Source of the DNA: Ruminococcus sp.
GTDB taxonomy: Bacteria > Bacillota > Clostridia > Oscillospirales > Ruminococcaceae
NCBI GenBank assembly: GCA_015066705.1
Contig: SVNV01000012.1
Coordinates: 1 to 64,000 of the forward strand
Reading direction: 5' to 3'
DNA: 64,000 bases
Below, piece by piece: positions 33,988 to 42,878 of the stretch. Position 1 is the first letter of the stretch. Each line of letters starts with the position of its first letter. The position numbers and the translations under genes are program-made. Below the pieces are notes generated by a model that saw nothing but the letters and a program-made list of their open reading frames with translations, had not been told where the DNA came from and ran no database searches.

Positions 33988-36015
33988 TTACGCTACCTGT
34001 TCAGGTGATTCGCCGTTATCAACAGGAGCAACAGTGGTTGTTCCCTCGTCTGACGGATTTTCAGGCGGAGCAGTTGTTGTTTCCGGTGGCGTTGTCATAT
34101 CAGGTGGCGGAGTTGTTATTGCCCCTGAATCGCTCGAGCTATCGCTGTCGCTTCCCTCAGGCGTTGAATCACTTCCTGTATCCGAAACCTCAGGTGTTGT
34201 AGTTGTTTCGCCTGTATCTGTATCAACGGTAATCTCAGGCGGTGTTGTAACCGTCGGAATCGTTGTTGTCTGTGGCGGTGTGGTGGTTGTCTGAGGTGGG
34301 GTTGTAGTTGTTGGCGGAGGTGTTGTTGACGGTGGAACATAGGTGTTTACAAAGTTTCCGTCGTCAATGCTGAGGTCAATATTTGACTTTCCGTAAACAG
34401 TTTCCTGAATGATTTTAGCATTCTTGAGGAAGTTTATAGAAAGAACCTCCATACCTCTGATTTTAATACCTTTCCATGTGGTGTTGTCAGGCACCTGAAG
34501 CTGCTGCTGTTTATATCCCATATACTTGAAGCAGTTCAGAAGCAGTGATGCAATTTCACCCTCTTCAAGATTTGTCTTAATCATTTTCTTGTCAAGAATT
34601 CCGTCAACAAGGTCCTTGATTTCACCAAAAGAAAGCTCCTTGGCCTTATTGAGTGCTGTAAAGATAACTTCTCTCTGTCTGCTTGTTCTTCCGAAGTCGT
34701 CGCCTACACCATAACGGATTCGTGCATAAGCAAGTGCCTGATTTCCGTTAAGGTTATAATGTCCAGGCTTTGTAAGATAGTCAGTACCCTTTGGTTTTCC
34801 CATTATCTTATTCTGTTCATCCATCGGTGGACGCATAGCATTGATATGTGCCTGAGTAACATCAGCCTCAATTCCTCCGATTGCCTCAACTACGTCAATG
34901 AAGGAGTAGAAGTTTACAAGAACATATCTGTCAACAATTACACCGAAATTCTTCTGCAGGGTATCCATCAGCACTTCAGGACCACCCTTTGCGTATGCAG
35001 AGTTAATTCTGTCGGCATAGAATCCTGGAATATTACAGTAAATATCTCTCATAAAGGAAGTAAGAGTGATTGTTTCCATTTCCTTATTTATAGAAACAAG
35101 AATCATTACGTCGGTATTTCCTCTTGAATCGCCTGTGGTATCACGCAAATCCTCTGCAATAACAAGAATATTTGTTACGTTTTCGTTGGACATTGTGTTG
35201 TCGGCAATTCCGGCAAGCTGGTCTTTAAGCCAGTCCTCATACTCGTTTGCGTCAACAGTATCATCGTGACCTACATTCTGCTGTATACCCGGATTTAAAT
35301 CATATATGGTGTCGTCTTCAACCTTATTATACACATTTAAAAACCATACAATTACCACTCCGATAAGTATAAGGAAAAATGCGATTATAGCAAGAAGAAC
35401 AACAAGAACGGTATTCTGATACCATTTTTTCTTTTTAGGCTTTTCCTTATGCTCTACATACTGATTATACATCTCGTCGTTTTTAAGAATCTTCGAAAGC
35501 TCTTCCTGGCTTATAGCATCATCTTCGGTAGCTACTCTTTCTACATATCTGCCCTTGGTTTTTACACCTTTTTTTGCCATCATGGCAAGAGCAACCATAT
35601 CCTCGATAGACATATCCTCATCACGGACATTATCTTCTTCAGAAACAGAAAGAAGTTCAGCATCTGCTTCCTCAATAATTTCCTCTTCAAAAGCCTCTTC
35701 AACAGGCTCAGGTATTTCCTCCTGAACAGGAACAACTCTTCTTACTACGGCACTATACTTCGGTTCTTCATATCCCGAATTGGCATTAGCCTCAGCAACA
35801 ATATCATCAACATTCAAAGCAGAAGTATCAAAAGGCTGTTCTTTATGGCTGTCATAACTTGACACAGAAATACTTCTTCCGCCTGAAATAGTAACATCAA
35901 GTCCCTGATTCTTCTCTTTTTCTTTTCTTTTATTCAAAGCAAGTGTAAGCAAATCCTCAAGCGATGACTCGAGCTCTTCAGATTTGCCGTTTAAGTAACG
36001 ATTATCCTCAGACAT
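33988..36015 (-). CDS. LytR-CpsA-Psr (LCP) family wall-polymer transferase
   Basis: A 675-residue membrane protein. Residues 1-200 are an acidic, mostly disordered cytoplasmic region, unusually long for the family. One membrane helix follows at 202-226. The extracellular LCP domain (about 280-520) has VIAEDLRDTTGDSRGNTDVM, SFMRDIYCNIPG, ADRINSAYAKGG and ARIRYGVGDDFGRTSRQREV with the conserved Arg/Asp residues. LCP enzymes transfer anionic polymers from lipid carriers to peptidoglycan. The last 115 residues are a Thr/Pro/Ser/Glu-rich low-complexity tail that may thread through or bind the wall. AAAGGTAAGG precedes the ATG and a promoter lies at 36058-36086. Confidence 0.9.
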   Translation of the reverse strand: MSEDNRYLNGKSEELESSLEDLLTLALNKRKEKEKNQGLDVTISGGRSISVSSYDSHKEQPFDTSALNVDDIVAEANANSGYEEPKYSAVVRRVVPVQEEIPEPVEEAFEEEIIEEADAELLSVSEEDNVRDEDMSIEDMVALAMMAKKGVKTKGRYVERVATEDDAISQEELSKILKNDEMYNQYVEHKEKPKKKKWYQNTVLVVLLAIIAFFLILIGVVIVWFLNVYNKVEDDTIYDLNPGIQQNVGHDDTVDANEYEDWLKDQLAGIADNTMSNENVTNILVIAEDLRDTTGDSRGNTDVMILVSINKEMETITLTSFMRDIYCNIPGFYADRINSAYAKGGPEVLMDTLQKNFGVIVDRYVLVNFYSFIDVVEAIGGIEADVTQAHINAMRPPMDEQNKIMGKPKGTDYLTKPGHYNLNGNQALAYARIRYGVGDDFGRTSRQREVIFTALNKAKELSFGEIKDLVDGILDKKMIKTNLEEGEIASLLLNCFKYMGYKQQQLQVPDNTTWKGIKIRGMEVLSINFLKNAKIIQETVYGKSNIDLSIDDGNFVNTYVPPSTTPPPTTTTPPQTTTTPPQTTTIPTVTTPPEITVDTDTGETTTTPEVSDTGSDSTPEGSDSDSSSDSGAITTPPPDMTTPPETTTAPPENPSDEGTTTVAPVDNGESPEQVA

Positions 36016-36057
36016 TATGTTACCTTACCTTTCTAAATACATAATTCAACAAATAAC

Positions 36058-36086
36058 ATTATAATACAAATCTCCACACAAATCAA
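36058..36086 (-). promoter_or_regulatory. Promoter of the LCP gene
   Basis: Minus strand TTGATT, 17-bp spacer, TATAAT. Confidence 0.7.
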
Positions 36087-36168
36087 CACTTTTTTGCTTT
36101 TTTCACATCATTTTCACCCTTATTAACAGATTTTGATTCAAAATACGTCAGAATTAGGTCAAAACCTC

Positions 36169-36197
36169 TTGACCTTACGGGAAAAGAGTAGTAAAAT
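36169..36197 (+). promoter_or_regulatory. Promoter of pduL
   Basis: TTGACC (36169-36174), 17-bp spacer, TAAAAT (36192-36197), followed by a GGAGGA ribosome site at 36217-36222. Confidence 0.7.
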
Positions 36198-36229
36198 AAT
36201 AAGAGATAATAATTTTGGAGGATACATAA

Positions 36230-36808
36230 ATGAAAAACTTTATTGTTGAAACTTCAGCAAGACACGTTCACGTTTCTGCTGAGCACCTTGAAATCCTTTT
36301 CGGAAAGGGCGCAACACTCACACACAAGAAGGACCTTTCACAGCCTGGTCAGTTTGCTTGCGAAGAAAGAGTTACCATCGTAGGACCTAAGAAATCGCTT
36401 CCTAACGTATCAATTCTCGGTCCTGTAAGACCTGCTACACAGGTTGAGCTGTCTGCTACTGACGCTCGTTCAATCGGCATTGCAAACGCACCTATCAGAG
36501 AATCAGGTGACGTTGCAGGTTCAGCCGGCTGCAAGATTGTAGGGCCTTGCGGTGAAGTAGAAATCGAAGAAGGCGTTATTGTTGCAAAGAGACACATTCA
36601 CCTTACTCCTGCTGACGCTGAAGAGCTTGGCGTAGAAGACAAGCAGGTTGTATGGGTTAAGATTGACACTGCTGACAGAAAGGCTATTCTCGGCGACGTT
36701 GTATGCAGAGTTCATCCTAACTTTGCAAGAGCTATGCACATTGACACTGACGAATCAAACGCTGTTGGTGCTAAGGGCGAGCTTATGGGAGAGATTATTA
36801 CTCTCTAA
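36230..36808 (+). CDS. pduL: PduL-type phosphotransacetylase
   Basis: A 192-residue phosphate acyltransferase unrelated to Pta. It converts acetyl-CoA (or propionyl-CoA) and phosphate to the acyl phosphate. The two metal-binding beta-barrel motifs are SARHVHVS near the N-terminus and KRHIHLTP in the middle; GPVRPATQVELS and RVHPNFARAMHIDTDE(A/S)NA are also family-typical. There is no N-terminal encapsulation peptide, which the microcompartment forms carry, so it should be cytosolic and act in general fermentation. With ackA 2.5 kb away it completes acetate production with ATP gain. Confidence 0.93.
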   Translation: MKNFIVETSARHVHVSAEHLEILFGKGATLTHKKDLSQPGQFACEERVTIVGPKKSLPNVSILGPVRPATQVELSATDARSIGIANAPIRESGDVAGSAGCKIVGPCGEVEIEEGVIVAKRHIHLTPADAEELGVEDKQVVWVKIDTADRKAILGDVVCRVHPNFARAMHIDTDESNAVGAKGELMGEIITL

Positions 36809-36819
36809 TATCTGTAATT

Positions 36820-36849
36820 AAAAAGGGTGCAATTTATGCACCCTTTTTT
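36820..36849 (+). terminator. Terminator of pduL
   Basis: AAAAAGGGTGCA (36820-36831) pairs with TGCACCCTTTTT (36837-36848), ending in a T tract. Confidence 0.9.
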
Positions 36850-36886
36850 GTTTCACGTCACTTTCACAAAATTAACAAAATACCTA

Positions 36887-36915
36887 TGGAAATATTGTTT
36901 ATAATGTAGTATAAT
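36887..36915 (+). promoter_or_regulatory. Possible promoter of the thioesterase gene
   Basis: TATAAT at 36910-36915 with a weak TGGAAA 17 bases upstream. Transcription would start just before the cloverleaf-like element. Confidence 0.4.
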
Positions 36916-36928
36916 GGTTTTTAGTGGT

Positions 36929-37009
36929 GGCTTGAACGGTTTGCCCTGTCGGGCAAACTTGCCCGTTTTTCAAGAAAAACGGCTCAGGTGCGCAGCACCC
37001 GTTCAAGCC
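36929..37009 (+). other. Cloverleaf-like four-way junction in the leader of the thioesterase gene
   Basis: GGCTTGAACGG (36929-36939) pairs with CCGTTCAAGCC (36999-37009). Within it stand three separate hairpins: GTTTGCCC/GGGCAAAC (36939-46 with 36951-58), CCGTTTTT/AAAAACGG (36963-70 with 36975-82) and GGTGC/GCACC (36987-91 with 36995-99). Almost every base is paired. It is not a tRNA: arm lengths and conserved tRNA bases do not fit. It may be a structured RNA, or a small palindromic mobile element. Confidence 0.6.
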
Positions 37010-37034
37010 GTAAAAAATTCAGGAAGTGAAAACT

Positions 37035-37427
37035 ATGAAAGAAATAATAGTCGGAAGCAAATGCACTTGCGAGTGGATAGTAACCGAGGAACGACTTGCC
37101 GTCAATGTTGAAAGCGGGGATTTGAGAGTACTTGCGACACCTGTGATGGCTGCTCTTATGGAAAAGGCTGCTGCACAGTGCCTTGGAGAATTTCTTGACG
37201 AGGGCGAAACCTCGGTGGGAACCGCTCTTGATATTGCCCATACTTCTGCTACACCAATCGGAATGAAGTTTGAAGCTACTGCTACCATTACTTCGTATGA
37301 CGGCCGGAAGGTTGATTTTGAAGTTTCTGCCAATGACGAAGCCGGCGAAATCGGTAAGGGAACACACTCACGATTTGTGGTGAATGCTGAGAAATTCCAG
37401 ACTAAAACAAACTCAAAGAAAGCTTGA
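37035..37427 (+). CDS. Hotdog-fold thioesterase, FlK-like
   Basis: A 130-residue single-domain hotdog protein. The stretch LATPVMAALMEKAAAQCLGEFLDEGETSVGTALDIAHTSATPIGM matches the family around fluoroacetyl-CoA thioesterase FlK, where Thr, Glu and His near these positions form the active site; the equivalents here are the Thr of ATP, the Glu of MEK and the His of IAHTSATP. It would hydrolyse a short acyl-CoA, perhaps acetyl-CoA-like. ATG 37035 is preceded by AGGAAG; a GTG three codons earlier is also in frame. It lies just upstream of a membrane protein gene and behind an unusual folded leader. Confidence 0.82.
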   Translation: MKEIIVGSKCTCEWIVTEERLAVNVESGDLRVLATPVMAALMEKAAAQCLGEFLDEGETSVGTALDIAHTSATPIGMKFEATATITSYDGRKVDFEVSANDEAGEIGKGTHSRFVVNAEKFQTKTNSKKA

Positions 37428-37443
37428 ATTCAGAGGATAAAAA

Positions 37444-38352
37444 ATGAGCGAATATAATAAATATATACCGGAGGACGACGAAGCCTACGAAAGACGTCTT
37501 TACGAAGAACAAAAAGCACTCGCTAATAAGAATACCGAGGAATACAAAAAGGCACAGCGTGATGCCCAGAGAAAACGTGAGGAAGAACGCAGAAAACAGC
37601 TTGCTCAGGATAAAATCGAACTGATGAAGCTGAAGTCCGGCGTTATTGAAGAATCGGAAACCATTAAGGAAGAAGAAAAGGTTGAGCGTGTCCTCTCCTT
37701 TAAGGAAAAGGTCGCAAACTTTTTCTACCACTATAAAATTCCTGTAATCGTAGGAACAGCTTTTTCAATAGCTCTTGCATTTATTGTCTACGATACAGTT
37801 ACCCGCAGAAAGCCTGATATGTATGTGCTTTCAACCTGCAATAACGGTCTGGAATTCCGTACGGAAGCTCTTCAGGATTATTTTGAACAGTTCTGCGAGG
37901 ATTTGAACGACGATGGCGAGGTATATGTTCAGGTTATTACCGCACCTACAACCAACGATTTCCAGGCAAACGAGGGAAATCAGGCGAAAATTCTCACTCA
38001 GCTTCAGATGGATAAAACAATTATCATTCTGACAAGCGACGGAAACTACAACCTCGAATCAAAGCGTGACGAAAACGGTCTTTATACCGAGGATAACTAT
38101 GTTTTTGCTGATATTTTTGATGATTTAAGAAAGCATTATCCCGATAACGAAAGCGTTGACGAAAAGGGCTATCACTTTGACGGCGACAGTCTCAAAGAAG
38201 CTCTTGGCTGGGAAGAAATGCCTGACAATGTTATATTAAGTATGAGAAAGCCCGTAAGAGCACTTGGCGGAAGCTATAAAAAAATGGAGAAAAACTACCG
38301 GATTGCAAAGGACGTCCTTGAACAGATAATGAAGGATAACGGAGATTTATAA
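37444..38352 (+). CDS. Membrane protein with coiled-coil cytoplasmic head, unknown function
   Basis: A 302-residue protein of unknown family. Residues 1-90 are extremely charged (EEQKALANKNTEEYKKAQRD, KREEERRKQLAQDKIEL), consistent with a coiled coil in the cytoplasm. A membrane helix at about 98-117 follows, then a 180-residue extracellular domain with mixed alpha/beta character. GAGG lies ahead of ATG 37444, 16 bases after the thioesterase stop, so the two are probably co-transcribed. The build recalls proteins that couple a cytoplasmic scaffold to the envelope, but nothing specific can be said. Confidence 0.68.
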   Translation: MSEYNKYIPEDDEAYERRLYEEQKALANKNTEEYKKAQRDAQRKREEERRKQLAQDKIELMKLKSGVIEESETIKEEEKVERVLSFKEKVANFFYHYKIPVIVGTAFSIALAFIVYDTVTRRKPDMYVLSTCNNGLEFRTEALQDYFEQFCEDLNDDGEVYVQVITAPTTNDFQANEGNQAKILTQLQMDKTIIILTSDGNYNLESKRDENGLYTEDNYVFADIFDDLRKHYPDNESVDEKGYHFDGDSLKEALGWEEMPDNVILSMRKPVRALGGSYKKMEKNYRIAKDVLEQIMKDNGDL

Positions 38353-38354
38353 AC

Positions 38355-38404
38355 AAAAAAAGTCGGAAGATTAGCGTTAAACCAATCTTCCGACTTTTAT
38401 TTTT
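38355..38404 (+). terminator. Bidirectional terminator
   Basis: AAAAGTCGGAAGATT (38358-38372) pairs perfectly with AATCTTCCGACTTTT (38384-38398), with A and T tracts on both sides. It serves both converging genes. Confidence 0.9.
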
Positions 38405-38922
38405 TATTTTTCAAAAAAGCGTGCCATTTGAATGTTGTTTTCTGCTTCGTATTCGTAGATTGCACCGTTCTTAGGATTCATTACAACGTAATAATCATCG
38501 TTGCCCTTTGAAGCTTCAAAAAGATATGCACCATTGTAATATCCGGGAACCTTTTCATCAATCAATTCTTCATCGTCAAATGTGAGAACTGCTGACTGAA
38601 CTGTGTCATAATCAACAGCAAGACTGTCTGATGCCTTTTCGTATGACATCTGTGGGAGTGTGTAATAGAACCACATAGCCACAGCTACAATACACATCAA
38701 AGGAAAAACAGCTGTTGTAATTTTCTTGTTTTTGATTATATCAGATACCATAATAGGAACAAATCCAAGCATGAGTGCAACAAGCTTTCCGAGAGGATAA
38801 ACCCCTGCAAAATACTTGTTATTAATATAATCATATACACAATAACCAATGATTGCCATTAAAAATGACAGTACAAAGACAACAAATTTGCCAAGCAATG
38901 AGCTTTTAGCTTTATACACCAT
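38404..38922 (-). CDS. Polytopic membrane protein with small C-terminal domain, unknown
   Basis: A 172-residue protein with about three hydrophobic helices in the first half (near residues 9-30, 40-58 and 67-85). A C-terminal domain of some 75 residues follows and ends in NGAIYEYEAENNIQMARFFEK, which looks like a PepSY-like or single beta-sheet module. Family not recognised. The frame extends 14 codons further, but GGAGGG precedes ATG 38922. Upstream lie two identical 14-base direct repeats at 22-base spacing that may be an operator for this gene. Confidence 0.62.
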   Translation of the reverse strand: MVYKAKSSLLGKFVVFVLSFLMAIIGYCVYDYINNKYFAGVYPLGKLVALMLGFVPIMVSDIIKNKKITTAVFPLMCIVAVAMWFYYTLPQMSYEKASDSLAVDYDTVQSAVLTFDDEELIDEKVPGYYNGAYLFEASKGNDDYYVVMNPKNGAIYEYEAENNIQMARFFEK

Positions 38923-38964
38923 AATCCCTCCTGAATATAGCCTGATATTAAATCGTCCCCACAA

Positions 38965-39000
38965 TTTAATATACTACCATATATAGTTTAATATACTACC
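38965..39000. repeat. Two 14-bp direct repeats, 22-bp period; possible operator
   Basis: TTTAATATACTACC occurs at 38965-38978 and 38987-39000, about two helical turns apart, upstream of the minus-strand gene at 38922. A related AACTATATATTAAC follows at 39007-39020. The spacing would put two protein-binding sites on one DNA face. The rest of the 328-bp gap (38923-39250) is AT-rich, without other features apart from the MFS terminator. Confidence 0.45.
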
Positions 39001-39204
39001 CTTTGCAACTATATATTAACATATTATACGATGTTATGTCAATATGTGAAAAAAATTTAGCATATTTGTTTGTTTCATTTAACAAATTATTTTTGACGTT
39101 TTTATACTAAATCGCCTATGAATATGATATAATAATTACCAAAATTGCACATTAAATTACAATTTATTCAAAAACCGCTGTAATCATAATTTACAATTAT
39201 ACGA

Positions 39205-39242
39205 ATAAATTAAACAAAAGCGGAAGATTTCTCTTCCGCTTT
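39205..39242 (-). terminator. Terminator of the MFS gene
   Basis: AAAGCGGAAGA (39217-39227) pairs with TCTTCCGCTTT (39232-39242); on the minus strand a TTTGTTTAATTT tract follows. Confidence 0.8.
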
Positions 39243-39250
39243 CTACCTTT

Positions 39251-40414
39251 TTACCTATAAATTTTGCTCTGTTTTTCAGACAGAATAATCATCACACAAA
39301 GTATGATAATCAGCGCTATCGGAAACAGTGATATACTGATTTTTTCTGCGACAAAACCGAATATCGGTGGAACAAAAGTTGTGCCTACATAAGCGCTTGC
39401 CATCTGTACTCCGATTACTGCCTGCGAAGCCTCCTTACCGAAATGTGTCGGCGTTGCGTGAATAAGACACGGGTAAATGGGTGCACAGCCAAGCCCGATA
39501 AGCACAAGTCCTGCTATCGCTCCCGTGCCGGAAACAGGCATAAATAGTACTACAATTCCTGCCGTTATTATCACTTCGCCGATTCTGACCATATTCCTGT
39601 CGCCCAGTCTGTCAGACACAAAACCGTTTATAAAACGCCCAGCCGTTATTCCCAGATAGAATATCGAGCCCCATTTCGCAGCCTTTTCTGCGGAGATTCC
39701 CTTTTCAAAAACTATGTAGCTTACCGCCCACAGTCCTGTTGTCGCTTCTATTGCACAGTAGCAGAAAAAGGTTATCATAACCTCTTTTACTCCCTTTATC
39801 GAAACTGTCTTTTTCAGTCCGAGGGGTTTTTGAGAGATTTCTTCGCTCGTATCCAGCTTTTCTGTCGCTTTTTTCTTCCAGAGCGGTAAGGAAATAATAA
39901 GCATAACCGTCAGCACTGCCTGAAGCATAAAAACTGTCATATATCCCTTTGTCCAGCTTGAACCTCTCATCAGATAATACGACATGATGTAAGGTCCCAT
40001 AGAACAACCTACTCCCCAGAAGCAGTGAAGCCAGCTCATATGCCTGCTTTTATAGTGAACAGCTACGTAATTATTAAGCGCTGCATCTACGCTTCCTGCA
40101 CCAAGCCCATAAGGTATTCCCCATAAGCAAAGATGGATAAATTCTGTTGAAACAGAAAAACCGAAAAGTGCTATCGCTGTCATTGCAACACTGAGGGCAG
40201 TCACCGGACCTGTTCCGAGTTTTTTAATTATTCTTTCGCTGAAAAGTGCCGAGAGAATTGTTCCCCCTGCAATTATCATACTGACAATTCCGGCATAAGA
40301 AACAGGCACGTCAAGACCGCCGTACATACTCGGCCACGCTGAGCCGAGAAGCCCGTCGGGAAGTCCCAGACTGATAAAAGAAATATAAATCACAACAATA
40401 AGCAAATGTATCAT
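39251..40414 (-). CDS. Major facilitator superfamily permease
   Basis: A 387-residue, roughly 12-helix transporter. It begins LLIVVIYISFISLGLPDGLLGSAWPSM, a start shared by sugar/fucose-permease-like MFS proteins; SERIIKKLGTGPV is the loop-2 signature region, and the second half holds FINGFVSDRLGDRNMVRIGE as its repeat. The central loop is basic. It probably exchanges a sugar or drug-like compound against protons, but its substrate is unknown. It stands 49 bases behind glycogen phosphorylase 2, with a hairpin between them. Confidence 0.85.
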   Translation of the reverse strand: MIHLLIVVIYISFISLGLPDGLLGSAWPSMYGGLDVPVSYAGIVSMIIAGGTILSALFSERIIKKLGTGPVTALSVAMTAIALFGFSVSTEFIHLCLWGIPYGLGAGSVDAALNNYVAVHYKSRHMSWLHCFWGVGCSMGPYIMSYYLMRGSSWTKGYMTVFMLQAVLTVMLIISLPLWKKKATEKLDTSEEISQKPLGLKKTVSIKGVKEVMITFFCYCAIEATTGLWAVSYIVFEKGISAEKAAKWGSIFYLGITAGRFINGFVSDRLGDRNMVRIGEVIITAGIVVLFMPVSGTGAIAGLVLIGLGCAPIYPCLIHATPTHFGKEASQAVIGVQMASAYVGTTFVPPIFGFVAEKISISLFPIALIIILCVMIILSEKQSKIYR

Positions 40415-40430
40415 AATTAACCTCTATGTA

Positions 40431-40462
40431 AAACCCCTGCTTTTTTACGGCAGGGATTTTTT
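40431..40462 (-). terminator. Terminator after glycogen phosphorylase 2
   Basis: CCCTGC (40435-40440) pairs with GCAGGG (40450-40455), extended by flanking A/T pairs. Read on the minus strand it ends in GGTTTTAC, so termination may be partial and allow MFS expression. Confidence 0.55.
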
Positions 40463-40463
40463 G

Positions 40464-42719
40464 TTACTTGAGTTTCCAGATATCCTTGTTGTATTCAGAA
40501 ATAGTTCTGTCTGACGAGAAATATCCGGCATTAGCAATATTTATTAGCATTTTCTTTGCCCACTTGTGTCTCTGGTTGTAATCCTCAAAAGCCTTGTCCT
40601 TTGTCTTTACATAAGACTTGAAGTCAGGGAAGGTCATAAACCAGTCCTTGTTTATAAGCTCATTCTTAAGTCTTTCAAGGTGTTCCTTGCTACCAACCTC
40701 AAGCATTTTCTTGCTTGTGATAAAGTCAACAGCAGCTTTGAGCTTTTTGCTTTTCTTATAATAATCCTTGGCAACATAGCTTGCCTCAGCGTATCTCTTT
40801 ACAACCACGTCGGAAAGCTCACCAAAGATATATATATTCTTATCTCCCACAAGCTGGTGGATTTCCACATTTGCACCGTCTTCTGTACCGAGAGTAACAG
40901 CACCGTTAAGCATAAATTTCATATTACCTGTACCGCTTGCTTCCTTTGATGCAAGGGAAATCTGCTCTGAAATATCGCAGGCAGGAATAAGCTTTTCCGC
41001 CTTTGTAACGTTGTAGTTTTCAATCATAACAACCTTGAGGTATGGGCTTACTTCAGGGTCATTGTTGATGATTTCCTGCAAACAGAGGATAAGGTGAATA
41101 ATATCCTGAGCGATAACATAAGCTGGTGCAGCCTTTGCACCGAAAATACAGGTAATCGGAGTTTCAGGCTTTTTGCCCTCCTTGATTTCAAGGTATTTGT
41201 TGATGATATAAAGGGCATTGAGCTGCTGACGCTTATATTCGTGAAGTCTCTTAATCTGAATGTCAAAAATCGACTTATCGTCAATTTCAATCTTCTGGGT
41301 TTCGTAGATATAATTTTTAAGGGCAGTCTTGTTTTCCTGCTTGATGTTGAGAAGCTTTTCAAGAACTTCCTTGTCGTCCTTGAATTTTTTAAGCTTTATA
41401 AGCTCACTTGCGTCCTTTTTATAGCCGTCACCGATAAGCTCGCTGATTAACTCCGTAAGCTCGGGATTTGAGTGCAAAAGCCATCTTCTGAAAGTAATTC
41501 CGTTTGTTTTGTTGTTGAACTTTTCAGGATAGATTTTATAGAAATGGTTAAGCTCTGTTTCCTTTAAAATGTCTGTATGAAGCTTAGCAACACCGTTTAC
41601 GCTGAAGCAGTAATGAATGTCGATGTGTGCCATATGAACACGCTCGTCACGGTCAATGATATAAAGCTTTTCGTCGTCGAATTTTCTTCTTACCTTGTCG
41701 TCAAGCACTTCAATAATCGGCATAAGCTGTGGAACAACAGCCTTCATATATGAAACAGGCCACTTTTCCAACGCTTCTGCTAAAATTGTGTGGTTTGTAT
41801 AAGCACAGGTACGGCTTACAATATCAATAGCGTCATCCATTTCGATTCCCTCAGCCACAAGAAGTCTGATAAGCTCAGGAATAACCATTGTAGGATGTGT
41901 ATCGTTAATCTGGATAACTGCATAATCAGGCAGGTCATAAAGATTACAGCCCTTAGCCTTTACTTCCTCAAGAATAAGCTGTGCGCCGTTTGAAACCATA
42001 AAATATTGCTGGAAAATTCTCAGCTTTCTTCCTGCGTCGTCGCTGTCGTCAGGATAAAGGAAAAGTGTAAGATTCTTTTCGATTTCGTTTTTATCAAAAT
42101 CAATTCCCTCTTCAACGATTGATTCGTCAATAGTTTCAATATCAAAAAGGTGGAGCTTGTTTGTCTTGTTGTCATAACCGGTAACGTTTATGTCATACAT
42201 TCTTGAAGTAACCTTTCTGCCCTTAAAGGAAACAGTGTAGGTTTTGTCAGTCTTGATAAGCCAGCCTTCACTTTCAATCCAAGGGTCAGGTGTAGCTGTC
42301 TGCAGATTGTTTTTGAAAACCTGCTTGAAAAGTCCGAAATGATAGTTAAGACCAATTCCGTCGCCGTCAAGACCAAGGGTTGCCATAGAATCAAGAAAGC
42401 AGGCTGCAAGTCTGCCAAGACCACCGTTACCAAGTGATGGCTCCGGCTCGATTTCTTCAATTTCAGCTATATTTTTCCCGTTTTCAGAAAGCTCGTTTTT
42501 AACCTCGTCATAAATTCCAAGATTGATGAGGTTGTTTGAAAGAAGCTTTCCGATAAGAAATTCAGCGGAAATATAATAAATCTTTTTCTTTCCGTTTTCT
42601 TTTACTTTTTCTTCAGAAAGCTTGTGAGTAAGCTCCAGAAGGCCCTGGTAGATTTCCTTATTGTCAGCGTCTTTGATAGTTTTATTGAATCTGCTCATAA
42701 TAATTTCGCTTAATTTCAT
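40464..42719 (-). CDS. glgP: Glycogen/starch phosphorylase (second copy)
   Basis: A 751-residue GT35 enzyme, about 57 residues shorter than the copy at 7947. It has the same landmarks: [75 protein letters not shown] and the PLP-lysine segment [28 protein letters not shown]. The sequence is clearly diverged from copy 1, so this is an old paralogue rather than a recent duplication. The start is at [13 protein letters not shown] with AGGAGA upstream. Its mRNA leader begins with a terminator-like hairpin only a few bases from the predicted transcription start. Confidence 0.95.
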   Translation of the reverse strand: MKLSEIIMSRFNKTIKDADNKEIYQGLLELTHKLSEEKVKENGKKKIYYISAEFLIGKLLSNNLINLGIYDEVKNELSENGKNIAEIEEIEPEPSLGNGGLGRLAACFLDSMATLGLDGDGIGLNYHFGLFKQVFKNNLQTATPDPWIESEGWLIKTDKTYTVSFKGRKVTSRMYDINVTGYDNKTNKLHLFDIETIDESIVEEGIDFDKNEIEKNLTLFLYPDDSDDAGRKLRIFQQYFMVSNGAQLILEEVKAKGCNLYDLPDYAVIQINDTHPTMVIPELIRLLVAEGIEMDDAIDIVSRTCAYTNHTILAEALEKWPVSYMKAVVPQLMPIIEVLDDKVRRKFDDEKLYIIDRDERVHMAHIDIHYCFSVNGVAKLHTDILKETELNHFYKIYPEKFNNKTNGITFRRWLLHSNPELTELISELIGDGYKKDASELIKLKKFKDDKEVLEKLLNIKQENKTALKNYIYETQKIEIDDKSIFDIQIKRLHEYKRQQLNALYIINKYLEIKEGKKPETPITCIFGAKAAPAYVIAQDIIHLILCLQEIINNDPEVSPYLKVVMIENYNVTKAEKLIPACDISEQISLASKEASGTGNMKFMLNGAVTLGTEDGANVEIHQLVGDKNIYIFGELSDVVVKRYAEASYVAKDYYKKSKKLKAAVDFITSKKMLEVGSKEHLERLKNELINKDWFMTFPDFKSYVKTKDKAFEDYNQRHKWAKKMLINIANAGYFSSDRTISEYNKDIWKLK

Positions 42720-42746
42720 AACACATCTCCTGAAATTTATTTTAAG

Positions 42747-42772
42747 AAAAAAGCACAGTCTGAACTGTGCTT
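42747..42772 (-). terminator. Terminator-like hairpin at the 5' end of the glgP2 leader
   Basis: AAGCACAGT (42751-42759) pairs with ACTGTGCTT (42764-42772), with a T tract on the minus strand. It is downstream of the predicted glgP2 promoter and can also end the lipoprotein transcript. Confidence 0.7.
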
Positions 42773-42784
42773 ATCGTCTAAATT

Positions 42785-42813
42785 ATTATATACCATTTAT
42801 TCAAAAAAATCAA
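42785..42813 (-). promoter_or_regulatory. Promoter of glycogen phosphorylase 2
   Basis: Minus strand TTGATT, 17-bp spacer, TATAAT. Transcription would begin near 42778, directly in front of the hairpin. Confidence 0.65.
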
Positions 42814-42878
42814 TAACATACGTCGGTTTTATGAGTTTTATAATTATAACTTTCTGAATAAATCAAAAACTTTCTTCT

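Noticed and set aside
36929..37009. Cloverleaf taken as a tRNA gene
   Set aside because: It has a closing stem of 11 bp, no CCA-compatible end, no D-loop or T-loop signature and no plausible anticodon arm.
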